A program made the position numbers and the translations under genes. A DNA stretch of 64,000 bases from Ahrensia sp. (lineage in GTDB: Bacteria; Pseudomonadota; Alphaproteobacteria; Rhizobiales; Rhizobiaceae): the NCBI GenBank assembly GCA_002706335.1, contig PAKZ01000041.1, positions 186,001 through 250,000 of the forward strand. The letters are read 5' to 3'. The notes beneath the pieces are model-generated. The model did no database searches, was not told where the DNA came from, and saw only the letters and a list, made by a program, of their open reading frames with translations. Position 1 is the first letter of the stretch; each line of letters begins with the position of its first letter. Positions 19,500 to 27,311 of the stretch are shown here, in pieces.

Positions 19500-20276
19500 T
19501 CAGTCGGCGTTGTCTGCAATCCTGCGCTCCATGAGCCTGACATAGAGCCCGGGCGCGAGCCGATTCACCCACCATGCCAGAAGCGCGACGCGGCCGACCG
19601 GGATCATCGTGCGGCCGCGGCGAACGCCCGCGAGGATGATGCGGGCCGCTTCGTCCGCATCCATATTATCGATGCCATCAGCCGCCGAGCCCGGACGTGC
19701 TATGCCGCCAGGCCGTTGATCCGGATTGCCCAGATTGGTCGCCACGAATGAGGGCGCGGCGATGTGAACCGCAACGCCATGCGACCGCTCCTCGCTGGCA
19801 AGCGTGCGAAAGAAGCCCTCAAGCGCATGTTTCGAGGCCGAATAGGCCGATCGGCGATGCAGCGGCGCAAAGCCGGCTACTGACGAGACCGCGAGATGCG
19901 CGCCGCGGCAGTCGCGCACCGCCTGCAGCAAGCCGGCCGCAACATGGATAGCGCCGAAATAGTTGACCGCGAAGACCTTGCGATGGGTTTCCATCTCCAT
20001 CTCGGCGAACAGGCCGATCTGGGTGATCCCCGCATTGTAGATGACGAGGTCGATCGAGGGACGTGCCGTGACGACTTTCGCGCATGTCCTGCGGACAGCA
20101 TGTTCATCGGTCAGATCACAAGGATAGAGGCTCACCTCGACACCGAGTTCTCCCGCGGCATTCAGTTCCCCGCCCGGCAAATCGAGGATCGCGACATGCC
20201 ATCCGTCGCCGAGCAGGCGCGTGGCCAACGCACGGCCAAGACCGCCCGCGCCGCCGGTGATCACGGCTGTTTTCAC
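19500..20276 (-). CDS. Short-chain dehydrogenase/reductase (classical SDR)
   Basis: A 258-residue classical SDR with the cofactor motif TGGAGGLGRA, the Asp of VAILDLPGG that favours NAD(H), the NAG motif (VIYNAGITQIG), the Ser of AVSSVAGF and the catalytic pair in YSASK. The GTG start at 20276 overlaps the epimerase stop (GTGA). The C-terminal stretch RVALLAWWVNRLAPGLYVRL is hydrophobic and may sit at the membrane, as in several SDRs acting on lipophilic ketones or alcohols. It is the last gene of the FMO-BASS-epimerase-SDR operon; the substrate is unknown. Confidence 0.88.
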   Translation of the reverse strand: MKTAVITGGAGGLGRALATRLLGDGWHVAILDLPGGELNAAGELGVEVSLYPCDLTDEHAVRRTCAKVVTARPSIDLVIYNAGITQIGLFAEMEMETHRKVFAVNYFGAIHVAAGLLQAVRDCRGAHLAVSSVAGFAPLHRRSAYSASKHALEGFFRTLASEERSHGVAVHIAAPSFVATNLGNPDQRPGGIARPGSAADGIDNMDADEAARIILAGVRRGRTMIPVGRVALLAWWVNRLAPGLYVRLMERRIADNAD

Positions 20277-21208
20277 AGGCCAGCCCCCTTGCGCCAGAGG
20301 TCGAAGACTTCCGCGCTGGTCAGCTCCGGCACATAGCCGAATTCCGCCTTCAGCTTCGCATTCTCCAGCACCGGGCGGAACTGAAGGAAGCGCACCTGCT
20401 CCGGCCCGTAGCGCGAGAGACGCAACGGCCTGGCGATGCCGAGCGCCAGTTTCAGGAGCCACGGTGAAAGCCAGCGTACCTTCTTGCCGAGCGCTGTCGC
20501 CAGATCGCGCGTGCCGAGCGCACCGTCTCCGGCGACATTGAATATACCGGGCGGGCCATCCGTCGCGGCGCGCAACAGGATGCGGGCAAGGTCCTTCGTC
20601 CAGATGAAGACGAAGGGGCTGTCGGAGCCGCGAATGCCAAGCAGCGGGTCGCGGCGGAAAAGCGCCGTGATCTGGTTCTCGATGCCCTCGCCCAGTACGG
20701 TGCCGACGCGCAGCACCACCTGTTCCAGAGCCGGCCGCTCGCGACGGGCCTCGGCCAGCATTTCCTCGACCAGGCGCTTGTGATGTGCGTAGGCGAATTC
20801 CTCGTTTCCGCGCAGTGCATCCGTCTCTTGCAAAGGCACGGGATTGTCGACGTGATATCCGTAAGCAGCGCCTGACGATGTCACGACGATGCGGCGCACG
20901 CCATGGGCGATGCAGGCGTCGATCACCTTTCGGCTACCCTCCACATCGACCGAATATTCGAACTCCCGCGTCGAACCCTTGGGGGGTGTTACAATCGAGG
21001 CGAGGTGGACCACCACCTCGGGTTTCCAGTCGCCGATCACCATCTCCGGATCGTCGCCGCGCACATCGAGGGGGCGGTACTCCGCGCTTTCGGGCATGCC
21101 CTCCGGCTGCCTTATATCCGTTGCCAGAATATCGTGACCGTTCGGCATTTCGGCCAGCAACGCCTGTCCTATGCCGCCGGCGGCGCCGGTGATCAGGATG
21201 CGGGTCAT
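20273..21208 (-). CDS. NAD-dependent epimerase/dehydratase-like extended SDR
   Basis: A 311-residue extended SDR. The N-terminal nucleotide motif is ITGAAGGIGQALL, followed by the HLASIV strand. The catalytic pattern is SSGAAYG with a Tyr-x-x-x-Lys pair in YAHHK, and GIFNVAGDGA lies near residue 215 in the C-terminal substrate domain. The start at 21208 (MTRILITG) overlaps the stop of the BASS transporter gene by ATGA. The family includes sugar-nucleotide epimerases and 3-beta-hydroxysteroid-like dehydrogenases. The neighbours (monooxygenase, BASS transporter, second SDR) favour a catabolic oxidoreductase over a cell-wall sugar enzyme, but this is inference. Confidence 0.82.
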   Translation of the reverse strand: MTRILITGAAGGIGQALLAEMPNGHDILATDIRQPEGMPESAEYRPLDVRGDDPEMVIGDWKPEVVVHLASIVTPPKGSTREFEYSVDVEGSRKVIDACIAHGVRRIVVTSSGAAYGYHVDNPVPLQETDALRGNEEFAYAHHKRLVEEMLAEARRERPALEQVVLRVGTVLGEGIENQITALFRRDPLLGIRGSDSPFVFIWTKDLARILLRAATDGPPGIFNVAGDGALGTRDLATALGKKVRWLSPWLLKLALGIARPLRLSRYGPEQVRFLQFRPVLENAKLKAEFGYVPELTSAEVFDLWRKGAGL

Positions 21209-22110
21209 CGCGTCGCCTCGGTACGCGCCAGTACCCATGCAAGCCCGATCCCTGAAACTGCGTGCCAGATCCCCCAGAAGGCGGCGACAACGGCCATGCC
21301 GCCCAGACCGTGGAAAAAGGCGAAAATCAGGATCAGTCCGAGGCCGGAATTCTGGATGCCGGTCTCTATGGTAATGGCGCGGCGGTCATAGGTCGAGACC
21401 CGCGCGAGGGTCGCCGTGACGAAACCGCCGCCGAGCGCCAGTGCGTTATGGGCGACGACCAACGCCGCCACAGCGCCGACATAGGCGAGGAAGAAGCCCC
21501 AATTGGCGGCAAGCGCCAGCACAATGAAGCCGATGAAGATCAGCATGGAGACTATCTGCATCGGACGGCGAATGCGCGACGCAAGATCCGGCGCGCGCAT
21601 ATTCAGCAAGATGCCGAGGCAAAGCGGCAGGATCAGCATCAGAAAAACGGTGATTGCCACGGAAACAGGGTCGATGGCCGTCGCCTGCAATATCTGGCGG
21701 GTCGGTGCGTAGAGACTGCCCCAGAAACCGATATTGAAAGGTGTCATGACAAGCGCCGCAACCGTGGCGATCGCGGTCATGGAAACGGACAAGGCGGTGT
21801 TGCCACCGGCTCGATGCGTTATGAAATTGGAGATATTGCCGCCCGGACAGGCCGCGACGAGGATCAGGCCGAGCGCAATGGAGGGGCGCGGCTCGACAAA
21901 CAGGATGAACACGAAGGTGGCGACCGGCAGGACGATGAATTGCGAGAACAGGCCGGTCAGCAAGGGCTTCGGCGCCTTGAGGAGAGCGTGGAAATCGGCC
22001 GGCCGCAAATCGAGTGCGATCGAAAACATCACGATCGCCAGGATGGCATTGAGAAGGTTGAGCGAGGCCGGGCTGAAATTGAGGAGAACGGTGTCGATGT
22101 CGTCCTGCAT
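21205..22110 (-). CDS. Bile acid:sodium symporter (BASS/SBF) family transporter
   Basis: A 301-residue integral membrane protein with about nine or ten hydrophobic segments. The SBF signature region is GLILVAACPGGNISNFIT (about residues 78-95), and a second conserved stretch ITIETGIQNSGLGLIL lies near residue 245. BASS proteins carry organic acids with Na+ (bile acids, pantothenate, pyruvate and other anions depending on subgroup). The start at 22110 (MQDDIDTVLL) overlaps the monooxygenase stop (TGATG). Its coupling to a flavin monooxygenase and two SDRs suggests uptake of the compound those enzymes act on. Confidence 0.88.
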   Translation of the reverse strand: MQDDIDTVLLNFSPASLNLLNAILAIVMFSIALDLRPADFHALLKAPKPLLTGLFSQFIVLPVATFVFILFVEPRPSIALGLILVAACPGGNISNFITHRAGGNTALSVSMTAIATVAALVMTPFNIGFWGSLYAPTRQILQATAIDPVSVAITVFLMLILPLCLGILLNMRAPDLASRIRRPMQIVSMLIFIGFIVLALAANWGFFLAYVGAVAALVVAHNALALGGGFVTATLARVSTYDRRAITIETGIQNSGLGLILIFAFFHGLGGMAVVAAFWGIWHAVSGIGLAWVLARTEATR

Positions 22111-23459
22111 CACGCCGCTCCCTTCAGTTTCGAAATCCGGGCGTTGACCGCGTTCCGGAACGTCGCCTTGTCGACATAATAAGCCATGCGCGGCAGGTCG
22201 ATATAGTTCATGCCACCCGTCGCGCGGTCGAAACGGGCTGCTTTTTCGGCGCGCAATTCCTTCGCCGCCTCCGTGCCGTCGCGCAGACCGCGCAGATAGC
22301 GAGCGACCATTTCGGCCTGCTCGTGACGTCCCTGCCAGCCAAGGCCTGACGCCTCGACCATCCCCATCAGGAAGATGTCGTCGCGCTCGGGATGCATGCA
22401 ATTGAGGAAGAGATGCGGGGCGTCGCCCTTCCAGTTGAGCAGCGTCCCGTCGATGAATGGATAATGCAGCTTGTAGCCGGTGGCGGCGAGGACCATGTCA
22501 TATTCGCCGCTGGCGCCGTCCCTGAAATACACCGTCTTGCCATCAAAACGCTCGATATCGGCGCGGATGTGGATATCGCCGTGACCGGCGTGAAACAGGA
22601 TCAGCGAGTTGACGACGGGGTGGGATTCATAGAGCCGGTAGTTCGGTTTCGGAAACCCGTATTTCTGGGGATCGCCGACGAACCATTTCAGGATCATGCC
22701 ATCGATCTTGCGCTTCAGCCACATCGGCAGCTTGACCGCGCCACCCAAGGTGTCGGCGGGTTTTCCGAAGACGTATTTCGGCACGAAGTAGTAACCGCGT
22801 CGCATGGAGAGGTCGCAGGAGACACCGTGATGGATCGCGTCGACGGCGATGTCGCAACCCGAATTTCCGGCGCCGACGACCAGCACGCGCTTGCCGTCGA
22901 ACTGGCGTGGCGAGCGGTACTGGCTGGAGTGGATCAGTTCGCCCGAAAACTCGCCCTCGAAGTCCGGCATGTTGGGCTCGGACAGCGTGCCGTTGGCGAT
23001 CACGACGCCGGCGAAAATGTCCTCATGCGTCTCGCCGGTCTTGTCACGCCATGCGACGCGCCAGCCCTCGCCGCTGCCGCCGAGCGGCTCCGTGCGCAGA
23101 ATTTCTGTTTCGAACAGGAAGTGTTTGCGCAGGTCGAAATGATCGGCGAAGCGCTGGAAATAGGTCTTCAGCTCACGGTGAGAGGGATATTCAGCAACGC
23201 TCTCCTCCATTGGGAAATCGGCGAATTCCGTCATCCGCTTCGAAGAGATGAGATGCGCCGTCTCATACATGGTCGAGCGCGGCCCTTCGATATCCCAGAG
23301 GCCGCCGACATCCGAATGCAATTCGAAACCCTGAAACGGGACGCCTTGCTCGACCAGAGTCTTCGCCATGGCTAGCCCCATCGGGCCGGCGCCGATAAGC
23401 GCGTAGCGTTCCCGGTTGCGAGCGCCTTCCTCCGGCGGCCGACTTTCTGCCTGCGTCAT
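22110..23459 (-). CDS. Flavin-containing monooxygenase (class B)
   Basis: A 449-residue FAD/NADPH monooxygenase. The FAD motif is LIGAGPMGLAMAKTL, the FMO-type signature F-x-G-x-x-x-H-x-x-x-Y is FSGELIHSSQY, the NADPH motif is VVGAGNSGCDIAVD, and the ATGY box is VLAATGYKLHYPF. This is the FMO/N-hydroxylating/Baeyer-Villiger superfamily; the ending after His is Tyr rather than Trp-Pro, closer to FMO than classical BVMO. The start at 23459 has a strong GGGGAGG site. It is the first gene of a four-gene coupled operon and is divergent from a TetR gene with a palindromic operator in the 79-base gap. The substrate is unknown. Confidence 0.88.
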   Translation of the reverse strand: MTQAESRPPEEGARNRERYALIGAGPMGLAMAKTLVEQGVPFQGFELHSDVGGLWDIEGPRSTMYETAHLISSKRMTEFADFPMEESVAEYPSHRELKTYFQRFADHFDLRKHFLFETEILRTEPLGGSGEGWRVAWRDKTGETHEDIFAGVVIANGTLSEPNMPDFEGEFSGELIHSSQYRSPRQFDGKRVLVVGAGNSGCDIAVDAIHHGVSCDLSMRRGYYFVPKYVFGKPADTLGGAVKLPMWLKRKIDGMILKWFVGDPQKYGFPKPNYRLYESHPVVNSLILFHAGHGDIHIRADIERFDGKTVYFRDGASGEYDMVLAATGYKLHYPFIDGTLLNWKGDAPHLFLNCMHPERDDIFLMGMVEASGLGWQGRHEQAEMVARYLRGLRDGTEAAKELRAEKAARFDRATGGMNYIDLPRMAYYVDKATFRNAVNARISKLKGAA

Positions 23460-23500
23460 GTTTCCTCCCCGGACTTTTGAGCCCGTTCCTCGCATTATTA

Positions 23501-23516
23501 TTGAACGATCGTTAAA
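23501..23516. promoter_or_regulatory. Palindromic operator between FMO operon and TetR gene
   Basis: The sequence TTGAACGATCGTTAAA contains the perfect 10-bp palindrome AACGATCGTT (23504-23513) flanked by a further two symmetric T/A pairs. This is the common form of TetR-family operators. It lies in the 79-base divergent region, 42 bases from the FMO start and 23 bases before the TetR start, placed to control both genes. Confidence 0.7.
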
Positions 23517-23538
23517 AATAACGCAAGCTGGATTTCAC

Positions 23539-24216
23539 ATGACCGAGACCGACATCGCCCCACCAAGACGCAAACGCGCGCCCTCGAAACGCTCGCTGGA
23601 GACACGCGCGCGCATACTCGACGCCGCGGAACGGCTGTTCGCGCAGGGGGGCTTCGACGGCGCATCGATGCGCGATATCGCCGTGGCAGCCGACGTGCCG
23701 GTCGCGCTTGTCAATTTTCACGGCGGAGCGAAGGAAGCGCTTTTCGACACCGTTGTCGCGCGGCGTGCCGAAACGCTGGCCCGGCACTGGCTCGACGCTC
23801 TCGAATCTGCGAAGGCGGATCATGGCCCGCTCGACCTGCGTGCGGTCCTCGACTGCTTTATTCGCCCCTATCTCAATCTGGCCGCGACAGGTGGAGCGCA
23901 GTGGACGGCCTATGCGCGGCTGATCGCGCATGTCTCGGCGGATGAACGCTGGAGGCCGATCAGCGAACGCTGCTTCGACCCGACGGTCGCGGTCTTCGTC
24001 GCTGAACTGATCCCAAAGTTTCCGAAAGCAGAGACCCGGCGGATCGCAGGCGCCTTCGTCTTTTCTATTTCGGCCATGCTTTCGCTGGCAACGTCGCGCT
24101 GGCGTATCGAGGCGATGGCCGGCGACTCCGGCGAAGCGACATCCGGGCTCGACGAATGGGCGGACTTCCTGATCGACTTCTGTGAAGGCGGTTTTCGCGC
24201 TGCTCTTGCAGGCTGA
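23539..24216 (+). CDS. TetR/AcrR-family transcriptional regulator
   Basis: A 225-residue repressor-type protein. The N-terminal HTH domain runs from TRARILDAAERLFAQGGFDG through the recognition region DVPVALVNFHGGAKEALF; the usual YYHF is replaced by NFHG. The C-terminal helical ligand domain includes a CFIRPYLNLA stretch and a hydrophobic segment AGAFVFSISAMLSLA, as in CerR/DUF1956-type regulators. The start at 23539 (MTETDIAPP) was chosen because the upstream frame overlaps the divergent FMO gene. It most likely represses the FMO-BASS-epimerase-SDR operon and itself through the palindrome at 23501-23516. Confidence 0.88.
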   Translation: MTETDIAPPRRKRAPSKRSLETRARILDAAERLFAQGGFDGASMRDIAVAADVPVALVNFHGGAKEALFDTVVARRAETLARHWLDALESAKADHGPLDLRAVLDCFIRPYLNLAATGGAQWTAYARLIAHVSADERWRPISERCFDPTVAVFVAELIPKFPKAETRRIAGAFVFSISAMLSLATSRWRIEAMAGDSGEATSGLDEWADFLIDFCEGGFRAALAG

Positions 24217-24225
24217 ACAGAAAAG

Positions 24226-25068
24226 TCAGCTCGACTCGCTGTCGGCAGCGCGCCGGTCAGCCGCCAGGCGCGTGCTGATATCCGCGGCCGCCTCGCGCAC
24301 GCGCTCGCCGATCCGCTCCACGACATCCGGCGCTGCGGACTCGTCGGCTATGGTTATGCAAAACGTGCCGATTGGCGTTTTTCCGCCATCGAAGATCGGC
24401 GAGGCGATCCCGGTTACGCCCTTTGTCAGTTCGTCGATCGCTACGGCGTATCCACGCCGACGAATGCGCCGCAGTTCGGACAGCACCGCGTTCGTGTCGG
24501 ACCCCAAACCCACCGCTGCGAGTTCGGCCCGGTTGGCCTCGATGATCGGCTCGAGCTTCCGCTTGTTAAGGACCGACATGATGGCGCGCGAGATCGCGCC
24601 GCGCGAAAGCGGCAGGGGTCGTCCGCGCGGATAGTCGTTTTCGAGATCGGGCGTCTGCGTCTCGGATGCAACAACAAGCAGCTTGTTGCCATACCAGCGA
24701 ACGAGCAGCGCCGCGCAGGGCCATGTTGCGGCAAATGCCTCCATATGCGGCTTTGCATAGAGAAGCAGCGTATCCGACTTGCGCATCAGGAAGTCGAGCT
24801 CGACGACGCGGGGGCCAAGGGCGAAGCCCCCCGAGGGCATGGAGGTGACGAAGCCGGCTTCCTTCAGAATTTTCAGGTAGCGGTAAAGTGTCGGCCGACT
24901 GTGGCCGAGCGCCTCCATCAATTCATCGGGCGTCCATTCGAGATGATCTTCGGTAAAGACATCGAGAAGCGCCAGGATGCGTTCGAGGCTGTTAAGTTTC
25001 GGCAAATGCGGATTCCTGTTTATCGCCGCATCGCATGAACGATGCGGTTCGGCAAGTATGGCTTGCAT
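24226..25068 (-). CDS. IclR-family transcriptional regulator
   Basis: A 280-residue regulator. The N-terminal winged helix (about 25-85) reads LNSLERILALLDVFTEDHLE, with recognition helix GHSRPTLYRYLKIL. The C-terminal effector-binding GAF-like domain includes LPLSRGAISRAIMSVL and ITGIASPIFDG-type segments; the visible form is GVTGIASPIFDGG. IclR proteins usually control catabolic operons in response to a small aromatic or organic acid. It converges with the TetR gene, 9 bases apart. No target can be named, but the adjacent FMO operon is a candidate. Confidence 0.85.
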   Translation of the reverse strand: MQAILAEPHRSCDAAINRNPHLPKLNSLERILALLDVFTEDHLEWTPDELMEALGHSRPTLYRYLKILKEAGFVTSMPSGGFALGPRVVELDFLMRKSDTLLLYAKPHMEAFAATWPCAALLVRWYGNKLLVVASETQTPDLENDYPRGRPLPLSRGAISRAIMSVLNKRKLEPIIEANRAELAAVGLGSDTNAVLSELRRIRRRGYAVAIDELTKGVTGIASPIFDGGKTPIGTFCITIADESAAPDVVERIGERVREAAADISTRLAADRRAADSESS

Positions 25069-25200
25069 TCGGAAAACTCAATTCGACGAAGTGAGGAGCC
25101 AACGCAACCTTGTCTTCTTGCCCTTTTGCACGGGCGCGCCCCGGTTGACCCGTCTCGACCGCCAGCTTGCATGGTAGTATCTAATCGTTTTAGGCGATAG

Positions 25201-25302
25201 CCGTTTCATTCATGGGATTCGATCACGAAATGGGCGGCGGACTGCGGCTATGTCGGCGTGCGGGTTCTCAGTTGGGACGGCCGGCAGGCTTCGTCTCCGG
25301 CC
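25201..25302 (+). pseudogene. Possible relic of a sugar phosphate isomerase/epimerase gene
   Basis: The 375-base stretch 25069-25443 has no intact gene. Within it, the frame starting at 25201 reads PFHSWDSITKWAADCGYVGV and then RVLSWDGR before a TGA at 25303. This resembles the early part of the xylose-isomerase-like TIM-barrel family, where a PF-x-x-x-D-x-x-x-x-WAA-x-x-GY-x-GV-x-x-x-x-WD pattern is common. A TAG lies directly upstream, so only about 34 codons remain and no start is visible. The similarity is from memory and short; chance is possible. Confidence 0.3.
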
Positions 25303-25443
25303 TGAAACTGGGGCAACTCTGCGCCGATCTCGCCAGTTTCGTCGAGGGCCGCCGCCACGACAATGGCCACGTCCGAATGCGGTTCGTCGAAACACGGCGG
25401 CCGTTGGGTGGATTTTGAGAGTTACGTGAAACGGTAGTCCTGG

Positions 25444-27162
25444 CTACAGGGCGAAAACGCTCGCCAAGGCTCTTTGGTATTTCAGAACAAGTTCCTCATC
25501 CCGGAAAATCCTCGCCATTTCGGCCAGCGGCTGTTCGAAAGCCTCGCCATATGCCTGGCGAAATCCAGCGATGTAGGGCGTCTTGTCGCGCCCGTCGTCA
25601 AGCGCGATGGCCGCTGCAAGGGCCTGCAAGTAACCGCGATCGTCGCCCATCGCGATGATCTTGTCCGCAAGTCTCAGGGATTCCTCGAAATCGTCTCTTC
25701 GAAAAGCATCGACGACCACCGGTATATACATCCAACCGGGTGGGGCGGGGCTTAGGGCCAGCCCTTGTTGAACAAGTTCCACACCGCGCTCCCACTCACC
25801 AAGCTTGATGAAATAAGTGCCGTAATGGAAATAGAAATCCGGCTTCGACGGATTGAGAGTCAATGCGCGTTCGAAACTCTCGCGCGCCGCATCCATTTCG
25901 CCCATAGCGGCATACGCCATGGCGACATATTCGTGAGCGCTGGCGTTCGCCGGATCGAGTTCGACCGCCCGCAGACCCGCAACGAGGGATGCGGAGAGAA
26001 TTTCCAGCGGGTCACCCTGATCGTGCCGCACCCAATCGATATATCGGGTCAACGCCCATAGCGCCCAGACCATGCTGTCCCGGCTGCCATTCGTCGTGAG
26101 TTCCGCAAGGCACTGGCGCGTTCGCTTCTCACGCTCGGCACTGTAGCGTTGCACCACATCGTAGAATTGGACGATACACTCGTAATCGGACGTCTTTGCA
26201 TTGCCGAGTTCGGTGCGGCGTCTTTCCAGCCGCATGACTGCGTCGCTTTGCACAATGCCCGATATTCCGGCCACCCGCGGAGCTATCGCGCGAACCGCCG
26301 TCAGCAGAAGCTCCTGATATTCGGCATCGTTTCGCGGGATGACGAGTATCTCCTTCCAGAGGATCGAACCGCCATCGGTCTCCAGAACCGCGATCTCCAC
26401 CAGGTCGGCCGCCCCGGAATTCATGAAGCGCCCGGTCACGCGAAAATCGGATTTCTTGATCGCCGGGCTGCGGTCCTCCGCCACCAGCATATTGCGAACC
26501 CGTACACTGCGGAACTGGGAGAGATCGAGAACAAGCTGCTGCCGGATACCTTCCAGCAATCTTCCCATATACGGGTCCGGGCCGCCCAAGAACGGCAAAA
26601 CCTCGACAATCGGAAAAGTGATGTCCGCGCTGGCGGTTTCCGCCGAACCATTGGAGGAAAGAAGCCTTTCCCCGCTCAGCGGGGAAAGCAGATAGGCAAT
26701 CGCACCTGCCGCAATCAGCATGACCGCAATAAACGAGGATACGGCAAGACGCCTCGCACGAGGATGCGGGGCTTCCGGCGCCGAATTTTTTTCGACCAGC
26801 GCCGCGCTTGGCGATGGCTGCTGACGCGTAAATTCCGGCCGGTAACTTCCTTTCGGAATGCCTATGCGAACCAGATCGGCCTTTCCCGGGCCGTCATAGT
26901 AATCCGCCAGCACAGTGCGCAGCCGACCCGCAAATACACGCACCACGGGATCGGACTGCGGATCGAACGAGGCCGGGCGGTCCAATGCATGCACGGCGAT
27001 GGAATAGGCGCTAATCCCGTCACCGCGACTTTCGAGCTCCTCGACGACAACATAGCGGAGAAATGCCTCCAATTTGGGCGATGTGCTGAGTAGCCCGGCC
27101 GCGAGAATACGACCAAGTGCATCGCGTGCGTCGAGCACATCGTTTTCGCCAATTCGCTCCAT
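25444..27162 (-). CDS. Membrane-anchored TPR protein with a conserved N-terminal cytoplasmic domain
   Basis: A 572-residue protein. Residues 1-112 form a conserved cytoplasmic region with the pattern LEAFLRYVVVEEL, SIAVHAL, FDPQSDPVVRVFAGRLR, YY and IPKGSYRPEF, seen at the start of many alphaproteobacterial TPR and cyclase-like signalling proteins. One membrane helix (about 141-159) follows, then a periplasmic FlgO-like or adenylate-cyclase-associated region with VEVLPF and FRVTGRF. C-terminal TPR repeats run about 400-480 (AHEYVAMAYAAMGEMDAARE). It probably works as a sensor or scaffold. It is a single gene; the 149 bases before it (27163-27311) hold nothing I recognise. Confidence 0.7.
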   Translation of the reverse strand: MERIGENDVLDARDALGRILAAGLLSTSPKLEAFLRYVVVEELESRGDGISAYSIAVHALDRPASFDPQSDPVVRVFAGRLRTVLADYYDGPGKADLVRIGIPKGSYRPEFTRQQPSPSAALVEKNSAPEAPHPRARRLAVSSFIAVMLIAAGAIAYLLSPLSGERLLSSNGSAETASADITFPIVEVLPFLGGPDPYMGRLLEGIRQQLVLDLSQFRSVRVRNMLVAEDRSPAIKKSDFRVTGRFMNSGAADLVEIAVLETDGGSILWKEILVIPRNDAEYQELLLTAVRAIAPRVAGISGIVQSDAVMRLERRRTELGNAKTSDYECIVQFYDVVQRYSAEREKRTRQCLAELTTNGSRDSMVWALWALTRYIDWVRHDQGDPLEILSASLVAGLRAVELDPANASAHEYVAMAYAAMGEMDAARESFERALTLNPSKPDFYFHYGTYFIKLGEWERGVELVQQGLALSPAPPGWMYIPVVVDAFRRDDFEESLRLADKIIAMGDDRGYLQALAAAIALDDGRDKTPYIAGFRQAYGEAFEQPLAEMARIFRDEELVLKYQRALASVFAL

Positions 27163-27311
27163 GTGGCGAGCGAACTACCTCTCTGCGGTCAGAATGGTCA
27201 ATCGGGACGCTTTCGCGCGCATCCCGTCCGAGCACATAAGCGGGCCGCGTCGGCCAATGCAAGCGATCGCGTGCAACCGGAGCTGTAAGTTGTTCCACCT
27301 ACGGACGAAGC

